Assembly: GCF_004341845.1 (NCBI RefSeq)
Contig: NZ_SLVB01000017.1
Location: 1 to 44,036, forward strand
Source of the DNA: Novosphingobium sp. PhB165
GTDB lineage: Bacteria; Pseudomonadota; Alphaproteobacteria; Sphingomonadales; Sphingomonadaceae
Reading direction: 5' to 3'
Length of the DNA stretch: 44,036 nt
Shown piece by piece: positions 33,481 to 43,983 of this stretch. The notes below the pieces were generated by a model that was given only the letters and a program-made list of their open reading frames with translations, ran no database searches and was not told the DNA's origin. Position 1 is the stretch's first letter, and each line of letters opens with the position of its first letter. The position numbers were made by a program, and so were the translations under genes.

Positions 33481-35844
33481 TCACGGCTTCTTCAGGTAGT
33501 GATCGAACCAGGCAATTAGCTCGTCAAATAGATTGCGTACGTTGGCTGGAGAAAGTGCGAGCGCGTGGTTTTCACCCTCATATCGCAGGAGACGTGCCGG
33601 CTTTCCCTGTTGGTCCAGAAGAGTGAATACGGTTTCCGCTTCCTCAATGCTGCCGCGTATGTCCAGAGAGCCGTGGGCCATGAGCAATGGCGTATGGATG
33701 GCTCCCGTGTGGTTGGCGGGCGAATTGATCGCGTAACCCTCAAGGTCAGCATAAGGCGGGCGATCCATGCGCATTGCGGCGGAAAGGATGGTAGGGTTGA
33801 CTGACTTGTCTTGCGCGGCGCCAGGCCATCCTGACGCACCGCGGTCGAAACTCCCAAAGTCGGCCACCAGATTGGTAATCCCCGCAATAGCGGCTGCGGC
33901 TGCAAACCGGTCCGTTTGGGTGACCAGGGCATAAGTCGCGTAACCGCCAAAACTCTGGCCGAACAAACCGATGTGATCGGATTCCGCCAGTCCCAGTTCC
34001 ACCAGACGATCTACCGCAGGCAACACGCCATTTTTCATTTGCGTGTAAGGGCCGCCTGCCGAGACTTTTGCAAGCGGCATGGACGGTACTAGGACCGCAT
34101 ACCCCTTCGCGGCGTAGAGTTGCAGATTGTAGATGCCGGGCAGACGCTTATCCGCCCAGTAGTCGTTCGCTCCCTGTATCATGGTGCCGGGATAGGCCCA
34201 CACGAGTGCCGGATGGCGTTCTCCCGGCCGATGCCCCGGGGGCAGGATCAGGAGCGCTTTGAGTGCTTGTCCGTCCTCGCCTGTATAATCGATAGTGGAA
34301 ACCGAACCCCAGTCGATATCGGCAAGGTGACGGTCAAGCAGAAGAAGATCGCGTGGATTCTCGTCAGGCGCGGAGGCATGGCGCAAGGCAAGACCTTGCG
34401 AGGTCGGCTCCTGCCAGAAAAACCCGTACTGGTCCGCAGCCAGAAATTCTCCTCCCGCCGGTACTTCGGGATCTGCCAGGGCTTTCTGATCGGGAGCCCC
34501 TATCGGTTGACCGTGTTGGTCGATCCGCCACCAGCGTTCGGGCGCCTTACCTTCCGATGCCCGGTAGCCGCGCACGAGCAAAGTGCCATCCAACGCCCAA
34601 CGAATGGGTAGATCGTGCGGTTCGGGCGTCGCATTTCCCGGATCTTGCACGATGGCCGGGGCAACGGGATCTATAACTCCGGATGCAACGTCGAGCCGGA
34701 AAACGTGGGCCTCGCGCTGGTCTCCGGTTTGCCGCGCCCGTAGCATCAGGGCCGAACTGTCCTGCGACCAGTCAAGCAGATCGAGTGGATAATGCGCTTC
34801 TTGCGGCATCTCGATCAGGCGAGGAGCGGACCTGCTTTCGACATCCATCACCAGCAGCACCTTGCTTGCCTGGGTATCGTCATTGTTGAACGGCTGAAGA
34901 CCAAGCTCATGCGGCGGGATCACCCCGCGCGGCGCGAGAACGGCAAGCGATCGACGGTCCGGCGATACGAGCAGGGAAAGCATGCCCCGGAAAGGAAAGG
35001 CCGGAACCCGGGCAAGCAATCGGCGCTTTCCGCTTTTCGTATCGATGACGGCGATCTCCGCCTGGTATGAACCGATTGCATCTGCGAGGTGCGTACGGTC
35101 GCTGTCGGCAACATCAACCGAACTGACCTGTCCCTCCCGCAAGCGCCGGGCAGTATCGCGTGCTGCCTCCAACGCCCGCGTATGCTGGGTAAACAGCGCG
35201 GAGTTTTGCCCGGCCGGCATTTGCACCACCAACAATCGATGTTTATCCAGCCACAGGAAGGGCGCGTTCTCCTGATAATGTCGGCATTCACGCGGCTTTC
35301 GGTCCCCGCTGGCTCCTCCACGCAGATCAAGGGCATTGAGCGGTGAGCCGTAGCGTGTCATCGTCAACATCGGCTGCTGTGACAGCCGGTTGAGCGCTCC
35401 CTTATTACGGCTCCAGCGATAAAGCCTGACAGCGTCTCCGCCTTGTGGTTCCGAGCCTTCGGGCTGTGTGGAAAGCAGGGCCAGTTGCTGCCCGTCCGGA
35501 CTCCATTGAGCGCACCAGTAGCCGGCGGCCGTTTCATGGCCCGAGGTGAGCTTGCGTTGTCCGGGGCCATCGCGGGATACAAGCCAGATATCGGTGCGCG
35601 AGGGGTCGATCTCGTAATAGGTGCGCCCGAATGCTTCTCCATTTTCGGCCGGACGCTGAACCACGACAGCAAGATCGCGACCGTTTGGTGACGGCGCGAC
35701 TTCGTCAACCGATGTCATCCTAAGCACATCTTCGATCGAGATCGGTTTCGCATATGCCGAGGGAGACAAAGCGGTAGCCGCAAGAAGCGACATCAGAGCG
35801 ATCCCGCGAAAGCGGTGCTCGATCAGAGAAAGAGGCTGCTGCAT
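33481..35844 (-). CDS. S9-family prolyl oligopeptidase-like peptidase, exported
   Basis: 787 residues from the ATG at 35844 (AAGGG just upstream; the ATG at 35874 lacks a site). An export signal is formed by FRGIALMSLLAATALSPSAYA. Residues about 35-480 form the beta-propeller (WSPDGQQLALLST, LVSPDRRSLAVLAP, LDWSQDSSALML). The alpha/beta-hydrolase domain follows with the nucleophile in GLFGQSFGGYAT, the aspartate in AHGSLDIRG and the histidine in YEGENHALAL. It cleaves peptides in the periplasm, probably after Pro or another P1 residue. It is intact amid eroded DNA. It is not linked by sequence to the D-peptide cluster, although both act on peptides. Confidence 0.9.
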   Translation of the reverse strand: MQQPLSLIEHRFRGIALMSLLAATALSPSAYAKPISIEDVLRMTSVDEVAPSPNGRDLAVVVQRPAENGEAFGRTYYEIDPSRTDIWLVSRDGPGQRKLTSGHETAAGYWCAQWSPDGQQLALLSTQPEGSEPQGGDAVRLYRWSRNKGALNRLSQQPMLTMTRYGSPLNALDLRGGASGDRKPRECRHYQENAPFLWLDKHRLLVVQMPAGQNSALFTQHTRALEAARDTARRLREGQVSSVDVADSDRTHLADAIGSYQAEIAVIDTKSGKRRLLARVPAFPFRGMLSLLVSPDRRSLAVLAPRGVIPPHELGLQPFNNDDTQASKVLLVMDVESRSAPRLIEMPQEAHYPLDLLDWSQDSSALMLRARQTGDQREAHVFRLDVASGVIDPVAPAIVQDPGNATPEPHDLPIRWALDGTLLVRGYRASEGKAPERWWRIDQHGQPIGAPDQKALADPEVPAGGEFLAADQYGFFWQEPTSQGLALRHASAPDENPRDLLLLDRHLADIDWGSVSTIDYTGEDGQALKALLILPPGHRPGERHPALVWAYPGTMIQGANDYWADKRLPGIYNLQLYAAKGYAVLVPSMPLAKVSAGGPYTQMKNGVLPAVDRLVELGLAESDHIGLFGQSFGGYATYALVTQTDRFAAAAAIAGITNLVADFGSFDRGASGWPGAAQDKSVNPTILSAAMRMDRPPYADLEGYAINSPANHTGAIHTPLLMAHGSLDIRGSIEEAETVFTLLDQQGKPARLLRYEGENHALALSPANVRNLFDELIAWFDHYLKKP

Positions 35845-36598
35845 TGCGCCCTTGCTCGTTACGGAAAGTGGCATGATTATGGCAGCTTAGCTAGCAGAGC
35901 GACGACGCATCTCCATCAAGTCATGTCCGCAATGACGGCATGCCCTGAGGGGCAGGTAATCCCGTTCATCTGCCGAAAGCCGCTAGTCTCCTTACGGCCG
36001 ATGTCGTTGAAAAAGTTGGTCTTGCAGTCGCGGTGAGCTTCTGATTCAGCATCTTGATGCTGAAGGATGCCAAGCAATGATGGGCGAGCGCCGAGTGGCG
36101 CAGGACGCGTTGTTCTACGAGTTCAGCCTGGATCGGCACGTTCCTGCTGATCATCTGCTTCGGGCGATCGGCCGGTTCGTGGACTTGTCAGACATCCGCT
36201 AGCACCTGCGAGGGTTCTACAGCGCGATCGGTCGTCCTTCGATCGACCCAGAACTGATGCTCCGGATGCTGATCGTGGGGTACTGTTTCGGCATCAGGTC
36301 GGAGCGCCGGCTGTGCGAGGAGGTGCATCTCAATTTGGCTTACCGCTGGTTCTGCCGCCTGGGTCTCGAGGGCGACGTGCCGGATCACTCCACCTTCTCG
36401 AAGAACCGCCATGGTCTCTTTCGTGAGAGTGATTTGTTCCGCCAGCTGTTCGAGACCACCGTGCGGCGCTGCATCGATGAAGGACTGGTGGGAGGCGACG
36501 GTTTCGCTGTCGATGCTAGCCTGATCCGGGCCGAAGCCAATCGGCAGACCTATGTTGAGGGAACGCAGGGCCTTCCCGCCGATCTGCCGAGGCGTGCC

Positions 36599-37921
36599 GG
36601 GAACTGTCAGGATTTCCGTGTGCGGCGAGGCGGTTGATGATCAGGCCGCCATGGCCCTGATGAAACGTTCGCCGAAGAGCACGGCAAATTGCGCTTTCGC
36701 CATGTTCCACTCACGCGGCGGCATTTTCCACTCTTTCTCCGATCGGTTCAAGATCAGATAGAGCAGCTTTGTCGCCGCCTCATCGTTGGGGAAATGCCCC
36801 CGCGCGCGAACAGCGCGACGAAGCTTGGAATTGAGCGCCTCTATGGAATTTGTGGTGTAGACGATCCGCCTGACTTCCTCGGGGAAGGCAAAAAATGGGA
36901 TGACCTCGGGCCATGCCCGGCGCCAGCTTTGGCCGATGGCGGGATAGCGCTGCCCCCAGAAGCTGGCTTCGAAGGCTGTCAGCGCTTCCTCGGCGACCAC
37001 AGCATCAACGGCACGGTAGATGGCTTTCAGAGCCATTCCGAGCGCCTTGCGATCCTTCCACGCGACGAAATCCATCGAGTTTCGCAGCAAGTGTACGATG
37101 CATGTCTGGACCATCGCTTCGGGGAAGACGGCGGTGATGGCGTCTGGGAAGCCCTTGAGGCCATCGACGACAGCTAGCATGATATCCTCGACGCCGCGGT
37201 TGCGCAGTTCGTTCATGACGCGCAGCCAGAATTTGGCGCCTTCATTCTGCTCCAGCCACAGCCCCAGCACCACCTTGGTGCCGTCGGCCATGACGCCCAG
37301 AGCAATATGGATCGCCTTGTTGCGGACCATCCCCTCGTCGCGGATCTTGACCCGGATCGCATCGAAGAAAACCAGCGGATAGGCTGGGTCCAGCGGGCGT
37401 TGCTGCCAAGCTGCCACTTCCTCCAGCACGGCATCGGTGATCGTGCTGATCAGATCGGGCGAGGCATCAATGCCATATAGTTCGCGCAGATGGCCCGTGA
37501 TCTCGCGCGTGCTCATACCGCGCGCATACATCGAGATGATTTTGTCATCGAATCCGGGGAAGCGACGCTGGTACTTGGCGATCAACTGCGGATCGAAACT
37601 GCCGGCCCGATCGCGCGGCACCTCGATCTCGATCCGCCCACTGTCGGTCGTCACCGTCTTGCGACCATAGCCATTGCGGTTGTTGCCGACCTGATCATCA
37701 TGCCCGAGATGGTGATCCATCTCCGCGTTGAGTGCCCGTTCGGCAAAAGCCTTCTTCAGGGAATCTAACAAACCGCCCTGGCTGAGCGCCGCCGCCGCGT
37801 CAGTGCCCGCAAGCAGCTGATCGAGGATCTCGTTCGGTATAGAAGGGTCTTTCCGTCGTGACATGCTGGGTCTCCTTGTTGCCCATTATGCCTCGCCGCA
37901 CACGGAAATCCTGACAGTCCC
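36599..37921 (-). mobile_element. Intact IS256-family insertion sequence
   Basis: 1323 bp bounded by inverted repeats whose 27-28-base core CTGTCAGGATTTCCGTGTGC continues perfectly into GGCGAGGC. The target duplication GGCGTGCC stands at 36591-36598 and 37922-37929, the 8 bp expected for this family. It contains one complete transposase gene, so it could still be mobile. Confidence 0.92.
36641..37864 (-). CDS. IS256-family transposase
   Basis: 407 residues, full length for the family. The DDE catalytic triad is Asp168 (LVFFDAIRVKI), Asp234 (AVVDGLKGFP) and Glu342 (TTNSIEALNSKLRR), with the C/H region QTCIVHLLRNS between the second and third residues. It cuts and moves its own element through a circular intermediate. 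No frameshift or stop is seen. Confidence 0.95.
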   Translation of the reverse strand: MSRRKDPSIPNEILDQLLAGTDAAAALSQGGLLDSLKKAFAERALNAEMDHHLGHDDQVGNNRNGYGRKTVTTDSGRIEIEVPRDRAGSFDPQLIAKYQRRFPGFDDKIISMYARGMSTREITGHLRELYGIDASPDLISTITDAVLEEVAAWQQRPLDPAYPLVFFDAIRVKIRDEGMVRNKAIHIALGVMADGTKVVLGLWLEQNEGAKFWLRVMNELRNRGVEDIMLAVVDGLKGFPDAITAVFPEAMVQTCIVHLLRNSMDFVAWKDRKALGMALKAIYRAVDAVVAEEALTAFEASFWGQRYPAIGQSWRRAWPEVIPFFAFPEEVRRIVYTTNSIEALNSKLRRAVRARGHFPNDEAATKLLYLILNRSEKEWKMPPREWNMAKAQFAVLFGERFIRAMAA

Positions 37922-38849
37922 GGCGTGCCGTCGAGGAGTACCTCGCCGTTCTCGATGATGCAGTCTTCGGTGGCGCAACTCGGTTCGAGCCCAAGCGCGT
38001 CTCGCCTGTCGATCCCGCTATACCTCGGCGCACGGCGGGCGCGCCGATTTCTGCTACTCCACCAATTACCTGATCGACGTCGACAATGCGGTGATCGTCG
38101 ATGTCGAGGCGAGCACTGCAGTGCGCCAAGCGGAGGTTACCGCAGCCAAGAGGATGATCGAGCGAGCGGCCGACCGCCATGTGCTTATGGCCACGCAAGC
38201 TGATTGGCGACACCGGTTACGGCTCTGCGGGTATGCTCGCTTGGCTCGTTCACGAGCGTGGCATCGAGCCGCACGTGCCCGTCTTCGACAAGTCCGCCAG
38301 GAGCGATGGTGCTTTCGAGCGCAGCGACTTCACCTTCGATCACGGGGATGACAGCATATCTGCCCGGCCGGCAAGCGCCTGCGTCCACGCAACCGCAACT
38401 TTGCCTCACCACGACCAGATGCCGACAAGGACGGCTTCATCCGCTACCGAGCCCGGCAGCAGGACTGCAGCAGTTGCGCTCTCAAGCCACAATGCACACC
38501 CATTCTGCCGGCTCGCAAGGTGACCCGTTCGATCCACGAAGGCGCACGCGATCTGGCTCGGGTACTATCGCAGGAAGATGAATGGATCGCCTCGCGCCGC
38601 GAGCGCAAGAAGGTCGAAATGCTTTTCGCTCACCTGAAACGGATCATGCGGCTCGAGCGGCTACGATTACGCGGCCCCTACGGTGCCCGAGACGAATTCC
38701 ACCTCGCCGCCGCCGCCCAGAACCTGCGCAAGCTGGCCAAGATCAGCCTTGCCAGGCAGCCAGCGATGACGTGAGGTCAGGCAACTCCGCTCGCCCGCTT
38801 CAATCCGACCCTCCACCTCACCCAAGAAGCGACTTTTTCAACGGCATCC

Positions 38850-39056
38850 GCCAAGAGCGGCCACTCCTGGGCGCCGGAGAGCGGAATCCTCGCCCGTCAG
38901 GACTGGGACCGATGGACAGACGGCACGCTGGAAGATGCGGAAATGCGCTGCCGCCCATGGCAACATCCGCTGATTATCGATGCCACGGATGAAACTTGGG
39001 CCGAAAAGGCATCGCCCGCAGACGATCCCTCCGCACAACCGCGACTTCCGCTCTAA
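38850..39056 (+). pseudogene. SRAP/YedK-like protein, C-terminal remnant
   Basis: From the right end of the IS1182-like element a frame reads ILARQDWDRWTDGTLEDAEM then RCRPWQHPLIIDATDETW and stops at TAA 39054. This resembles the last 45 residues of SOS-response-associated peptidase (SRAP) proteins, which crosslink to abasic sites in single-stranded DNA. The catalytic N-terminal cysteine part is missing, removed by the insertion. The match is from memory of the family pattern and is moderate. Confidence 0.45.
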
Positions 39057-39147
39057 GCTACGTCGCGAACCCTATTGTCGCATCGGAAACGGTGGTTCAT
39101 CAATGCGATGGCCCGCCGAGTCCGGGCCCGGAACGGGAGATCACGTC

Positions 39148-39363
39148 ATGATCCGTAAGATGATCGCTGCCATTGCCATCGCTGGAATTATCAGCGCTAC
39201 GCCCGCCCTCGCTGCCAACCAGTGCCGCGACGCAAAGGGCAAGTTCATTAAGTGTCCGGATGCAGCGAAGAAGCCCGCAGCCGCGTCAGTCGCCAAGGGC
39301 AAGGACGGCAAGTGCCGCTACACCTCCGGAACGAACAAGGGCAAATTCGCCAAGTGCCCCTGA
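39148..39363 (+). CDS. Small secreted Lys/Cys-rich protein
   Basis: 71 residues from the ATG at 39148 (GGGAG 8 bases upstream). The signal peptide MIRKMIAAIAIAGIISATPA ends at about ALAAN. The mature 48 residues hold two similar units, CRDAKGKFIKCP and CRYTSGTNKGKFAKCP, each with a Cys pair that could form a disulfide, joined by an Ala/Lys/Pro linker. It is likely periplasmic. The function is not known. It is followed by a strong terminator and stands alone. Confidence 0.7.
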   Translation: MIRKMIAAIAIAGIISATPALAANQCRDAKGKFIKCPDAAKKPAAASVAKGKDGKCRYTSGTNKGKFAKCP

Positions 39364-39374
39364 TGTCCAGATAG

Positions 39375-39414
39375 GCTGAAGGCTCGGAACAAAATACCGA
39401 GCCTTCAGCGTTTC
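39375..39414 (+). terminator. Rho-independent terminator
   Basis: Perfect 13-base stem (GCTGAAGGCTCGG and its complement) with a 9-base loop AACAAAATA, followed by GTTTC. It lies 11 bases after the small secreted protein's stop and may also serve the opposing gene that ends at 39423. Confidence 0.75.
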
Positions 39415-39422
39415 AACGGCGA

Positions 39423-39605
39423 TCAGGGATCGATCTGCGCGCCTGAATTCTCGTCGATATCCGTAGACGCGCACAGCAGATCGACAGCCATCTGGACGTG
39501 CGCCGCAATGATCGGCTGCCCGCAAATTTCGAGCGACGTGAGCGCTTCCTCCAGCTTTTCCAAGATATCTCGAGCTTGATCCAACGAGATTTTCTGCGCG
39601 CCCAT
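39423..39605 (-). CDS. Small hypothetical protein
   Basis: 60 residues from the ATG at 39605 (AAGGA 10 bases upstream); a longer start at 39641 has no ribosome site. It is helical and amphipathic: LDQARDILEKLEEALTSLEI, then AHVQMAVDLLCASTD and an acidic tail. No family is recognised. It lies 57 bases downstream of the wHTH gene on the same strand and could be co-transcribed. Confidence 0.5.
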   Translation of the reverse strand: MGAQKISLDQARDILEKLEEALTSLEICGQPIIAAHVQMAVDLLCASTDIDENSGAQIDP

Positions 39606-39662
39606 GCCCTGCCGTTCCTTGAGAGGCAGAGAAGCTAGCATGGGAGTTCGCAGAATGCGACT

Positions 39663-40034
39663 CTAGGGCGACGGCGTTTCAACACCCAGATAATTGCGGA
39701 GGTATTCTATCATCGCCGCCCGCCCCTTCGGCGTGAGGCTTACGTGCGCGCGTCTCTTATCATCAGGATCATCTTCGCGCTCAACAAACCCGTTGCTCAC
39801 AAGGATTGCAATCCACTGAAGAGCCGTAGTTGATGGCACCGAAGATGCAATGCAAAGTGTCGTGACTGAAATTCGCCGCCCTTCGCATTCAGATGCGAAC
39901 AGATCGAGCAGCATATCCCACGCTGGCTCCCCGAATAGCTCGCTGGGCATAGAACATTCACGGAACCGCCGGCTGCGATAAATCTCCCTTGCCGCAGCGC
40001 CAAGTTGCCGATCTTCTATGGTGGATTGAGCCAC
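39663..40034 (-). CDS. Winged-helix (MarR-like) DNA-binding protein
   Basis: 123 residues starting at GTG 40034, immediately after the stop of the upstream gene (TGA-GTG). The wHTH covers about 38-110: AWDMLLDLFASE, recognition helix VPSTTALQWIAILVSNGFVE, and the wing EREDDPDDKRRAHVSLTPKG, which is the typical MarR wing. MarR proteins bind palindromes as dimers and respond to small phenolic or other ligands. The usual long dimer helices are short here, so it may belong to the smaller wHTH group seen in sphingomonads. It is coupled to a small partner gene. Confidence 0.78.
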   Translation of the reverse strand: MAQSTIEDRQLGAAAREIYRSRRFRECSMPSELFGEPAWDMLLDLFASECEGRRISVTTLCIASSVPSTTALQWIAILVSNGFVEREDDPDDKRRAHVSLTPKGRAAMIEYLRNYLGVETPSP

Positions 40035-40253
40035 TCACGCCGCACTCGCTACTCTTGCTGCAACCGTCGCCCGAACGTTCAACATGGAATCGATCTGTGG
40101 CACTACTCGTTGATACTCACTCACCAATTCGGCAAGTCTCAGGCCAATTCCGTTCAATCTATTGAAATCATCAAAATCGACGCCAGCTTTCTCGCCCGAG
40201 CCCGCAGGTTGCTCGTCAGCTCTTTTAAGCGATTCCAGCACGTTATCCCCCAC
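40035..40253 (-). CDS. Small hypothetical partner of the wHTH regulator
   Basis: 72 residues from GTG 40253. Helix-rich, with FDDFNRLNGIGLRLAELVSE then YQRVVPQIDSMLNVRATVAA. No known domain. The stop touches the GTG of the wHTH gene, so the two products probably work together, perhaps as an accessory subunit. The start is uncertain because no good ribosome site is visible. Confidence 0.5.
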   Translation of the reverse strand: MGDNVLESLKRADEQPAGSGEKAGVDFDDFNRLNGIGLRLAELVSEYQRVVPQIDSMLNVRATVAARVASAA

Positions 40254-40334
40254 TTTTTGGTAAAAGCTAGATAGAGTACCTAAGTCTAATTACCGCAGTT
40301 ATCCATTTCGAGTATAAGTGCCGTGCTACAAAAT

Positions 40335-40362
40335 GTTAACCGACTTCCGAAAATTGTTAACC
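40335..40362. promoter_or_regulatory. Paired GTTAACC boxes upstream of the wHTH operon
   Basis: GTTAACC at 40335-40341 and 40356-40362, 21 bp apart (two helical turns) and each preceded by AAAAT. This lies about 85 bases before the wHTH operon start. It may be an autoregulatory site. TTAACC is also a CtrA half-site, but the CtrA spacing (N7) does not fit. Confidence 0.4.
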
Positions 40363-40365
40363 AGT

Positions 40366-40506
40366 TCATGCCAAAACTGCACCCGGTATTATTCTAATGT
40401 GTACCGGAGGCGAAGGCGCGCGATGGGTGCGCTCCCAATATGTCTGCGCGAAGCCGACACCATAGGCGAGCAAAAGCAAAAGTAGGATTTTCATCCGATA
40501 GCTCAT
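40366..40506 (-). CDS. Tiny single-pass membrane protein
   Basis: 46 residues. The ATG overlaps the stop of the thermonuclease-like gene (ATGA). One hydrophobic helix (MKILLLLLLAYGVGFAQ, about 5-21) is followed by a short basic, proline-rich tail (ERTHRAPSPPVHIR). It may be an uncleaved anchor or a small secreted peptide. The overlap indicates translation with the nuclease. Confidence 0.5.
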   Translation of the reverse strand: MSYRMKILLLLLLAYGVGFAQTYWERTHRAPSPPVHIRIIPGAVLA

Positions 40507-40871
40507 TGCCATGGCCGGGCCAGCCCCATCGCCACGAGATAGCTCCCGGCGTCCTTACCGTTGACGACAAGCCGCGCCAGTGTGCGCCCGTACCGGTCAG
40601 TGCCAGTGCGCGCGATCGTCACCGGCCCCTGCCCGAGCAACGAGGCAAGCGCATCCCGGCTCCTGTCGCCGAGCTGGTAGTCGCACCAGGAAGGGTTCTT
40701 CGAGCCGATCAAGCGGCGCATAGATTGCGGCGAGCACCGCGGCGATCCGGCGACCTCGGGGGCATCGATATTCTGGATACGGACGCGCTCACCGTCGCAG
40801 AGACGGACGGTGTCACCATCGTGGACGTTGGCGATGCAGGCTGAAACGGCAGCGGCGAAAATCAATGACAT
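40503..40871 (-). CDS. Thermonuclease (SNase)-like secreted protein
   Basis: 122 residues with a short signal peptide (MSLIFAAAVSACIA). The staphylococcal-nuclease beta-barrel follows: VHDGDTVRLCDGERVRIQNI with the DGDT motif and DAPE, and later GTDRYGRTLARLVVNGKD, where RYGR provides an active-site arginine. The first catalytic arginine corresponds to RIQNIDAPE, and the usual glutamate of the active site is not obvious. It is slightly short. It is likely a periplasmic nuclease, or a non-catalytic member used for binding. Confidence 0.78.
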   Translation of the reverse strand: MSLIFAAAVSACIANVHDGDTVRLCDGERVRIQNIDAPEVAGSPRCSPQSMRRLIGSKNPSWCDYQLGDRSRDALASLLGQGPVTIARTGTDRYGRTLARLVVNGKDAGSYLVAMGLARPWQ

Positions 40872-42032
40872 GCCAGACGCCTAGCACGCCGCACACCGAC
40901 CGCCCGTGAAATCTATGTCATCGCGCGCCCGCACAAGCGTAGTCACGTGCCACTTGGTTCTCGGAAGGGTTTTGGCACTCGGTGGGGCATTTTAGCCCTG
41001 GGGTAGGTCACGTGCCTATACAGGTAGGCGACCGTCAAATTGTCGTAAATTCTGGGGCGATTTCCGCGGCCCTCACGGTCTGCCACGCGCATGCGAGCAA
41101 TTTCTGCATATTTACTCAACAGCGAGAGCCTCCTTCACCGGTGAGAGGCAAACACATATCGCAGATGCCGGGGATGATACCGAGAGATCGATCCAGTCTG
41201 GCTCAATCCGGACGCACGCCTTTATTGCCGACGCATGCTGGTCATGACGCGCTGCGCCACGTCTGACCTCAGCGGATACTGAGCGCTGTCCCTCAGCAGC
41301 AAACCGCTCTCCGGATCGTCGACGTTATACTGGTTCCTGATACGCGCCTTAAGCGCGTTGACGGCGCCATAGCTCGATTTAGAAGATCCTAAGCGGCCGC
41401 TCGGTCTCCGCATCGACCAGATAGAGCGGTCGGTCCACTCTCGAGGATGGAAGAAGCACCGCTAAGTGTCCTCAGAGGGTCAGAAGCCGGCACCGAGGTA
41501 ATCGAACGTCGGTCCCATTTCGTGTCTTCGAAGCTACCGTTCCGGATCATCCGACGTAGCCGCGCCGACATCCTGCTCCCAAAGCAAGCGCGCTAAAGCC
41601 TGAACGAACGTCCACTCCAGCCAAATGCCGCCCGGAAGCGGACTAACCGGATCATCCGATTTTGCCGTCGTTGCAGGCCGCAAACCGTCTTACATGACCG
41701 GACGACACCTTCTGGTTGAAACACTATCTCGATGCGCGGTTCCGATATCGGCACCCGGCACCAAGTCGTCATTGCTGGCGCTACAATCGAAGCACAGTTC
41801 CGTCGGCTCGGCACGAGCCCCTAAATATATCTGATTGGCATCGGATCCGATCCGCATAATAGTCTCGACCGGCGGTCAGACCCAATTTGGGTAAGCACGT
41901 GCCGCATATGCCTTCAACGAATGCGCGTCAGTTGACCGTCGGCTGCCTAGATAGGAGGCGGCAAACGCCCCGACGAACGCAAGTCGCTCGACGTTCGCAT
42001 TGGGCTTGCAATCTTGCTCGAGTGACGCAAGA
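40872..42032. other. 1.2-kb eroded region without an intact gene
   Basis: No supported gene. It holds copy 2 of the 84-bp repeat (41576-41659). A 13-nt direct repeat CCGGATCATCCGA occurs at 41542 and 41647, 105 bp apart. Minus-strand frames read like broken proteins: ALKARIRNQYNVDDPESGLL near 41300, and LPGGIWLEWTFVQALARLLW near 41600, ending FDYLGAGF near 41490. I cannot name their source. It resembles a graveyard inside the integrated element. Confidence 0.45.
41576..41659. repeat. 84-bp dispersed repeat, copy 2
   Basis: Counterpart of 32755-32838, about 88% identical, same orientation. On the minus strand it can be read as a protein stretch with SDDPVSPLPGG. In copy 1 the same reading begins right after the TBDR break. 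Confidence 0.7.
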
Positions 42033-42218
42033 ATGAGCGCTCACAGCCGTCACGAGCAAAGCAGCTCGGGCAGGATGGGCAAGCCGCCCTTGGAGTTCAG
42101 TTCACCACACGCAAGCCGGGATCCCCGGCTGATTGAGTTGGTGCGCATTCTCGCACGGCAGGCTGCTCGAGAAACCTATTCCCAGATGCTTCAGGAACGC
42201 AATCCATCGGATACCTGA
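42033..42218 (+). CDS. Small protein upstream of the serine recombinase
   Basis: 61 residues from the ATG at 42033. The N-terminal half is polar (Ser/His-rich) and the C-terminal helix reads LIELVRILARQAARETYSQM. Short frames with this helix are often found just before large serine recombinases in alphaproteobacteria and may be an accessory factor. It ends 8-17 bases before the recombinase. The role is not proven. Confidence 0.5.
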   Translation: MSAHSRHEQSSSGRMGKPPLEFSSPHASRDPRLIELVRILARQAARETYSQMLQERNPSDT

Positions 42219-42235
42219 AGCAGGAGATGTTTCCT

Positions 42236-43930
<1,695 letters not shown>

Positions 43931-43960
43931 TCACCGTGTGTTGCGTCTTGCAGAGACGCG

Positions 43961-43983
43961 AAGAGGGCCTCAAGGGCCCTCTT
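43961..43983. terminator. Hairpin beyond the tRNA
   Basis: Perfect 9-base stem (AAGAGGGCC and its complement) with a 5-base loop, followed by T's on the plus strand and preceded by A/T on the other, so it could end transcription from either side. A second small hairpin (GCGTCT-TGCAG-AGACGC) lies at 43943-43959. Confidence 0.5.

Larger units (their letters stand above)
36077..38774 (+). pseudogene. IS1182-type transposase, broken
   Basis: The frame starts at ATG 36077 (FYEFSLDRHVPADHLLRAIG), meets a TAG at 36200 region, and continues with RPSIDPELMLRMLIVGYCFG and HSTFSKNRHGLF. It is then cut by IS256 after GLPADLPRRA. On the far side the frame resumes (VEEYLAVLDDAVFGG) but shifts at least twice, giving YTSAHGGRADFCYSTNYLID and then IGDTGYGSAGMLAWLVHERG in other frames. 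The last part (38520-38774, RRERKKVEMLFAHLKRIMRL) is the normal family C-terminus. The gene was dead independently of the IS256 insertion. Confidence 0.85.
35999..38849 (+). mobile_element. IS1182-like element, decayed and interrupted by IS256
   Basis: The ends carry inverted repeats: CGATGTCGTTGAAAAAGT at about 35999-36016 and its near complement ACTTTTTCAACGGCATCC at 38832-38849. They enclose a transposase pseudogene of the IS1182 group. Without the IS256 insert the element is about 1.5 kb, near the family size. I see no certain target duplication. It truncates a SRAP-like gene on its right. Confidence 0.7.

Noticed and set aside
34240..34262. GGGGGCAGGAT as a second copy of the tRNA attachment site
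   Set aside because: The match to the tRNA 3' end is about 11 bases inside the S9 peptidase gene, too short and in coding sequence, so chance is the better explanation.
40335..40362. CtrA binding site
   Set aside because: Half-sites are present but the spacing is 21 bp between repeats rather than TTAA-N7-TTAA.
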